Assembly (NCBI GenBank): GCA_002471275.1
Contig: DKPQ01000002.1
Coordinates: 1 to 64,000, forward strand
Reading direction: 5' to 3'
Length of the DNA: 64,000 bases
DNA from: Flammeovirgaceae bacterium UBA7330
GTDB taxonomy: Bacteria > Bacteroidota > Bacteroidia > Cytophagales > Cyclobacteriaceae
Every line of letters starts with the position of its first letter. Position 1 is the stretch's first letter. Shown piece by piece: positions 60,777 through 64,000 of the stretch. The translations under genes were made by a program, and so were the position numbers. Below the pieces are notes generated by a model. That model was not told where the DNA came from. It saw only the letters and a list, made by a program, of their open reading frames with translations, and did not search any database.

Positions 60777-61889
60777 ATGAAAAAAGGGTTTACCACCGGT
60801 CTACTAATCGTCTGTTTCTCCCTTTGTATGCTGTGTCACTCCCTGGCTCAAAATATTCATCTACAGGGCACTGTATTCAATAAGGAAAGCAATGTTCCCA
60901 TTAACCTGGCCCATGTGCGGGTAGGTGATATTGTCACCTATACCAATAAAAAGGGACAGTTTATCATTAGGATCCCTGATAATGGATCTAAGTACCTGGA
61001 GATATTCCACATGGGATATGATGTGCATTTTGCCAGTATTCAAACCGATAAGCCCTATTATATCCCTTTGCAACCGGTAGAACCCACCCACTCGATGGAG
61101 GGATTGACCGGCAAGGAGACCATGACCCGGGTCTTCAATAAGTTTCACCTTAACTATGAGATCCACGATCAGTTTATGCTGAGCTATTATCGGGAAGTGG
61201 TAGAGAAAAACAATCAGGAAATCCAGCACATCGCCGAAGGGATATTGGAGCTGATGCTCTCTTCCAATGTGGAGGAGTCTCCCTCATTGGTCAGGCCCAT
61301 CAAAACCAGGGTTAAGACCATCAATGTTGTGGAGCACGATGGAGTAGATATCAAAAGTGGGCATGCTACCGAAATGGTGGAATCTTCCATTTGGCATGAG
61401 AGATCTTTTTTGCGGGAGAAAAACCGGTGGAACTATGATTACAACCTGGTAGGTACAGAGGTGCATCGCAATGAGAAGATCTATATCATTGACTTTATTC
61501 CTAAAAACAAAAAGGGATACCTGGCTGGCCGCATTTATGTAGATGATTACAGTGATGCCATTATACGGCTGGAATATACCATATTTGAAAACCTGGAGTT
61601 TGACACGGAAGTTTGGATAGAAGAATTTCAACACCACGATCTGATTTATTATTTATTGAGAGCATCTTTTGAGGGTGTTTGGCAAAAAGGAGGGGAGATG
61701 TATACCTTTCGCTCACTGGTGGTCAATACTGAAGTGATATCAGATCACAATAAAACGAATCTCGAAGGTTTTCAATACGGACACAACTATACCTTCCCCA
61801 TTTCAAACCATGGGGAGTTCTCAGATGCGTATTGGGGTGAACATAATTATATTAAATTGACTGATTCGGAGCTCGCACAGTTAAAATAA
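60777..61889 (+). CDS. Secreted protein with carboxypeptidase-like regulatory domain, copy 2
   Basis: This 370-residue protein matches the copy at 59467 throughout: signal peptide (LLIVCFSLCMLCHSLAQNIH), the regulatory-like domain (LQGTVFNKESNVPINLAHVR, LEIFHMGYDVHF) and the C-terminal region (IEEFQHHDLIYYLLRASFEG, AYWGEHNYIKL). The regulatory-like domain is also found at the start of TonB receptors. Function is unknown; exported and probably surface or periplasmic. The Fur-family gene follows after a palindrome. Confidence 0.7.
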   Translation: MKKGFTTGLLIVCFSLCMLCHSLAQNIHLQGTVFNKESNVPINLAHVRVGDIVTYTNKKGQFIIRIPDNGSKYLEIFHMGYDVHFASIQTDKPYYIPLQPVEPTHSMEGLTGKETMTRVFNKFHLNYEIHDQFMLSYYREVVEKNNQEIQHIAEGILELMLSSNVEESPSLVRPIKTRVKTINVVEHDGVDIKSGHATEMVESSIWHERSFLREKNRWNYDYNLVGTEVHRNEKIYIIDFIPKNKKGYLAGRIYVDDYSDAIIRLEYTIFENLEFDTEVWIEEFQHHDLIYYLLRASFEGVWQKGGEMYTFRSLVVNTEVISDHNKTNLEGFQYGHNYTFPISNHGEFSDAYWGEHNYIKLTDSELAQLK

Positions 61890-61912
61890 GCTGTATCATT
61901 CCCGTAAATATT

Positions 61913-61945
61913 ATGCAACAGTATTGCATGAATGTTTTATCTTTG
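61913..61945 (+). promoter_or_regulatory. Palindromic operator and -7 box before the Fur-family gene
   Basis: ATGCAA-CAGTA-TTGCAT (61913-61929) is a perfect 6-5-6 palindrome. TATCTTTG (61938-61945) fits the -7 box TAnnTTTG. The palindrome covers the -33 area, so binding would block this promoter. With the -7 box at this place the transcript would begin near 61950, the likely start codon, giving a leader of almost no length. Confidence 0.6.
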
Positions 61946-61949
61946 CCGG

Positions 61950-62372
61950 ATGAATCACAAGGATCCAATCTCTATCCTTAAAAGTCATAATTTAAGAGTA
62001 ACAGATTGTCGTATAGCTGTTTTGCAACATTTTATGAAGACAGATCATGCCTTATCACAGGGTGATCTGGAAGCAAATTATTCTGAATTTGACAGGGTCA
62101 CACTTTACCGGACTTTACAAAATTTTCTTGAAAAAGGAATCTTGCACAGGATACCGGATGATTCAGGCTTTGCCTCTTATGGTTTATGTTTTGAGACCTG
62201 TACCCCGGATGGTCATCATCATGATCATCTGCATTTCAAATGTTCAGATTGCGGCCATATTCAATGTCTTGAAAAGACCAGCGTTCCCAAAATAAAACTC
62301 CCCAAACAATTTCAGGTAGATCATATTGACCTGATCATCGAAGGAACCTGTATCAACTGTCAGCATGCATAA
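61950..62372 (+). CDS. Fur-family metal-responsive regulator
   Basis: This protein of 140 residues has the Fur winged helix (HALSQGDLEANYSEFDRVTL then YRTLQNFLEKGILHRIPDDS) and the C-terminal metal-binding dimer part (PDGHHHDHLHFKCSDCGHIQ, with CINC near the end). The two CxxC pairs form the structural zinc site, and the His-rich HHHDH stretch is the sensor site. The frame extends six codons upstream to 61932, but that segment overlaps the -7 box, so ATG 61950 is preferred. Its end overlaps the TonB receptor gene by 8 bp. It is most likely Zur- or Fur-like; the metal is not certain. Confidence 0.85.
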   Translation: MNHKDPISILKSHNLRVTDCRIAVLQHFMKTDHALSQGDLEANYSEFDRVTLYRTLQNFLEKGILHRIPDDSGFASYGLCFETCTPDGHHHDHLHFKCSDCGHIQCLEKTSVPKIKLPKQFQVDHIDLIIEGTCINCQHA

Positions 62373-64000
62373 ATTATTTGTAGTCGTCTTACTGGGTTTG
62401 ACCTGTTTATCAATCGCCCGGGGACAAACAAAGTGTGATAAAACAATATCCGGAAAGGTATTGGACATATCTTCCAACGAACCATTGCCCTATGTCTCGG
62501 TTCGGGTCACTGAAACCAATACCGGAGTGGTTACTGACGGAGAAGGCCATTTCAGTATTTCCAATTTGTGCGAAGATGAAATACACCTGGAGTTCACGTA
62601 TGTCGGGTATAAGAAGGTAGTTCATCACCATGATTTTCACCATGATATACCTACTATTTTAATGGCTCAGGAACAAATAGCTCTGGAAGGTATTGTCGTA
62701 GAAGGAGAGCAGCTGCGAGGAGGTACCAAAACCTTGAACCCGGAGCTTTTTCAGATCAGTGAACTGCAAAAATTTGGAAATACGGACATGTCTGGCCTCG
62801 CCAATGCCATCAGTGGTCTTTCCATCGTCCATACCGGGCAGAATATACAGAAGCCAATACTCCATGGACTGTCAGGAAACCGAATCTTATTAATTCAGCA
62901 GGGTATAAGGTATGAATACCAAAGCTGGGGCGACGATCATGCCCCGGGAATAGATCCTGGCAACTCTTCCTCGGTGGAGGTGATAAAGGGAGCTGGAACC
63001 GTAAAATACGGACCTGAGGCCATGGGAGGAGTGATTATTTTCAACCCTGAGACAATGAGTCTTCATGAACCACTGAAAGTAACAACCCAATTGTCCGGAC
63101 ATTCCAACGGAAAGGGTTTGGGAGGAAGGATAAGTGCCCGACAGGGGTTTGACCATTGGAGTGTCATGGTCAATGGGTCAGGTAATATCCATGGAGACCT
63201 AAAAACCCCCGATTACTTATTGACTAATACAGGAATGAAGGTTTGGAACGTGGGTACCGGGGTACTTTATCACAAGGCCAATACAGACATTGAGTTTCAT
63301 TATAGTCGTAACAACCAAAACCTGGGGATCCTGAGGGGCTCGGTCACCGGAAATCTTGATGATCTTGCTTTGGCTATGGGAGCGGAAGAACCGCTTTATA
63401 CTGCTGATTTTAATTATCAAATCAATACTCCTCGACAAGAGGTAGTCCACGATATGGCAAGCATCAAAGGGACTTATTATTTGGGGGACCATGTGTTTGA
63501 TCTTAAGTATAGCTGGCAGCTTAACCAACGAAAAGAATTTGATATTCGGAGGGGATCCAATAACGAATTGCCCTCCATTGACCTGAAGCTGGCAACACAC
63601 ACACTGGATTTCAATTGGGAACATCCACGCTGGAATGGTCTCGATGGAGAATCGGGTGTCAGCTGGTTATACCACGACAACGACAATTTACCCGGTACGA
63701 ATACCATACCTTTTCTCCCCAACTACAACGATTCGAGATTGGGTATTTATTCCATTGAATCCAGGAATTATGGCAATCAAACATTTGAATTGGGTCTGCG
63801 GTATGATGTCCAGTTTACATCTGTAAGAGGAAGGCAGATCAACAACGATCCCTATTACAACGATCTGGTGTTTCAGAATCTGACAGCTTCACTCGGCTAC
63901 AAATTAGAAATAGATGATAAACTGGGTTTCAGCACCAACCTGGGCACCTCCTGGAGAAACCCGGATGTTTCTGAATTGTATGGTTTTGGAAAACATGGGG
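62365..64000 (+). CDS. TonB-dependent outer-membrane receptor, N-terminal part
   Basis: The frame starts at ATG 62365 (MHKLFVVVLLGLTCLSIARG, a signal peptide) and runs off the right edge after 545 codons. Next comes a carboxypeptidase regulatory-like domain (SGKVLDISSNEPLPYVSVRV) with a His-rich loop (VVHHHDFHHDIPT), then the plug (LANAISGLSIVHTGQNIQKP to EAMGGVIIFNPET) and the start of the beta-barrel. TonB receptors take up metal complexes or other nutrients. The His-rich loop, the overlap with the Fur-family gene and the palindrome point to metal uptake, perhaps zinc; the metal is an inference. Confidence 0.9.
   Translation, partial: MHKLFVVVLLGLTCLSIARGQTKCDKTISGKVLDISSNEPLPYVSVRVTETNTGVVTDGEGHFSISNLCEDEIHLEFTYVGYKKVVHHHDFHHDIPTILMAQEQIALEGIVVEGEQLRGGTKTLNPELFQISELQKFGNTDMSGLANAISGLSIVHTGQNIQKPILHGLSGNRILLIQQGIRYEYQSWGDDHAPGIDPGNSSSVEVIKGAGTVKYGPEAMGGVIIFNPETMSLHEPLKVTTQLSGHSNGKGLGGRISARQGFDHWSVMVNGSGNIHGDLKTPDYLLTNTGMKVWNVGTGVLYHKANTDIEFHYSRNNQNLGILRGSVTGNLDDLALAMGAEEPLYTADFNYQINTPRQEVVHDMASIKGTYYLGDHVFDLKYSWQLNQRKEFDIRRGSNNELPSIDLKLATHTLDFNWEHPRWNGLDGESGVSWLYHDNDNLPGTNTIPFLPNYNDSRLGIYSIESRNYGNQTFELGLRYDVQFTSVRGRQINNDPYYNDLVFQNLTASLGYKLEIDDKLGFSTNLGTSWRNPDVSELYGFGKHG

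Noticed and set aside
1..64000. CRISPR array, rRNA operon or integron integrase
   Set aside because: No regularly spaced repeat-spacer pattern, no rRNA-like sequence and no tyrosine recombinase frame was seen on either strand.

Overview
The window looks like a chromosome segment of a Bacteroidota bacterium, most likely order Cytophagales. The reasons are: a flexixanthin-type carotenoid gene set (CrtA-, CrtD-, CruF- and CrtY-like), promoters with the TAnnTTTG -7 box and generally weak Shine-Dalgarno sites, TonB receptors with a carboxypeptidase-like N-terminal domain, HYC_CC_PP and DUF3347 copper proteins, and Bacteroidota-type recombinase and relaxase genes. No genus can be named from the sequence alone.

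Region 1 (1-8.7 kb) looks like stable host chromosome on the minus strand: the start of a repeat-containing secreted protein, a four-gene carotenoid operon, an agmatine-to-putrescine pair (aguA, aguB), a secreted intradiol-dioxygenase-like protein and a SRPBCC protein. It ends at a plus-strand tRNA-Pro(TGG).

Region 2 (8.7-45.9 kb) is an accessory island next to that tRNA. A large serine recombinase lies at its left edge, and its reading frame runs antisense through the tRNA. A mobilisation block (primase-like, ParA-like, two small proteins, MobC, MobA, a strong oriT-like hairpin) lies at the right. Between them are IS remnants (IS3, IS66, IS1595) and two diverged copies of one operon type (SnoaL-like, small membrane protein, DoxX, NAD(P)-binding reductase, LigB-type dioxygenase, luciferase-domain protein). 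Both copies carry broken genes. The region also holds two complete RND efflux systems, each led by a TetR gene, and a patatin gene with a frameshift.

The most unusual item is at 26.98-28.42 kb. A 1,440-bp segment with the full architecture of an integron gene cassette (terminal GTTATGTGC, one ORF, a 124-bp attC-like palindrome) sits inside the IS1595 transposase gene, joined at a G^TT site. No integron integrase is present in the window.

Region 3 (45.3-46.4 kb) holds a dense cluster of hairpins and inverted repeats and then a small Cys/His protein. Region 4 (46.4-59.2 kb) is a copper/silver resistance locus: a CusA-type pump, a CusC-type channel with a Gly/Met/Ser-rich insert, CusB with metal-binding and DUF3347 domains, a free DUF3347 lipoprotein, two tandem regulators that fuse an HMA-like CxxC domain to an AraC helix-turn-helix, a CopA P1B-ATPase, a ferredoxin-type reductase and a small HMA protein. 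Three of its promoters share a TAACAC-like element exactly 29 nt upstream of the TTTG of the -7 box, which suggests one regulon.

Region 5 (59.4-64 kb) has two paralogous secreted proteins, then a Fur-family regulator overlapping a TonB-dependent receptor gene that runs off the edge. A perfect 6-5-6 palindrome lies just upstream, which suggests a metal-uptake operon controlled by its own regulator.
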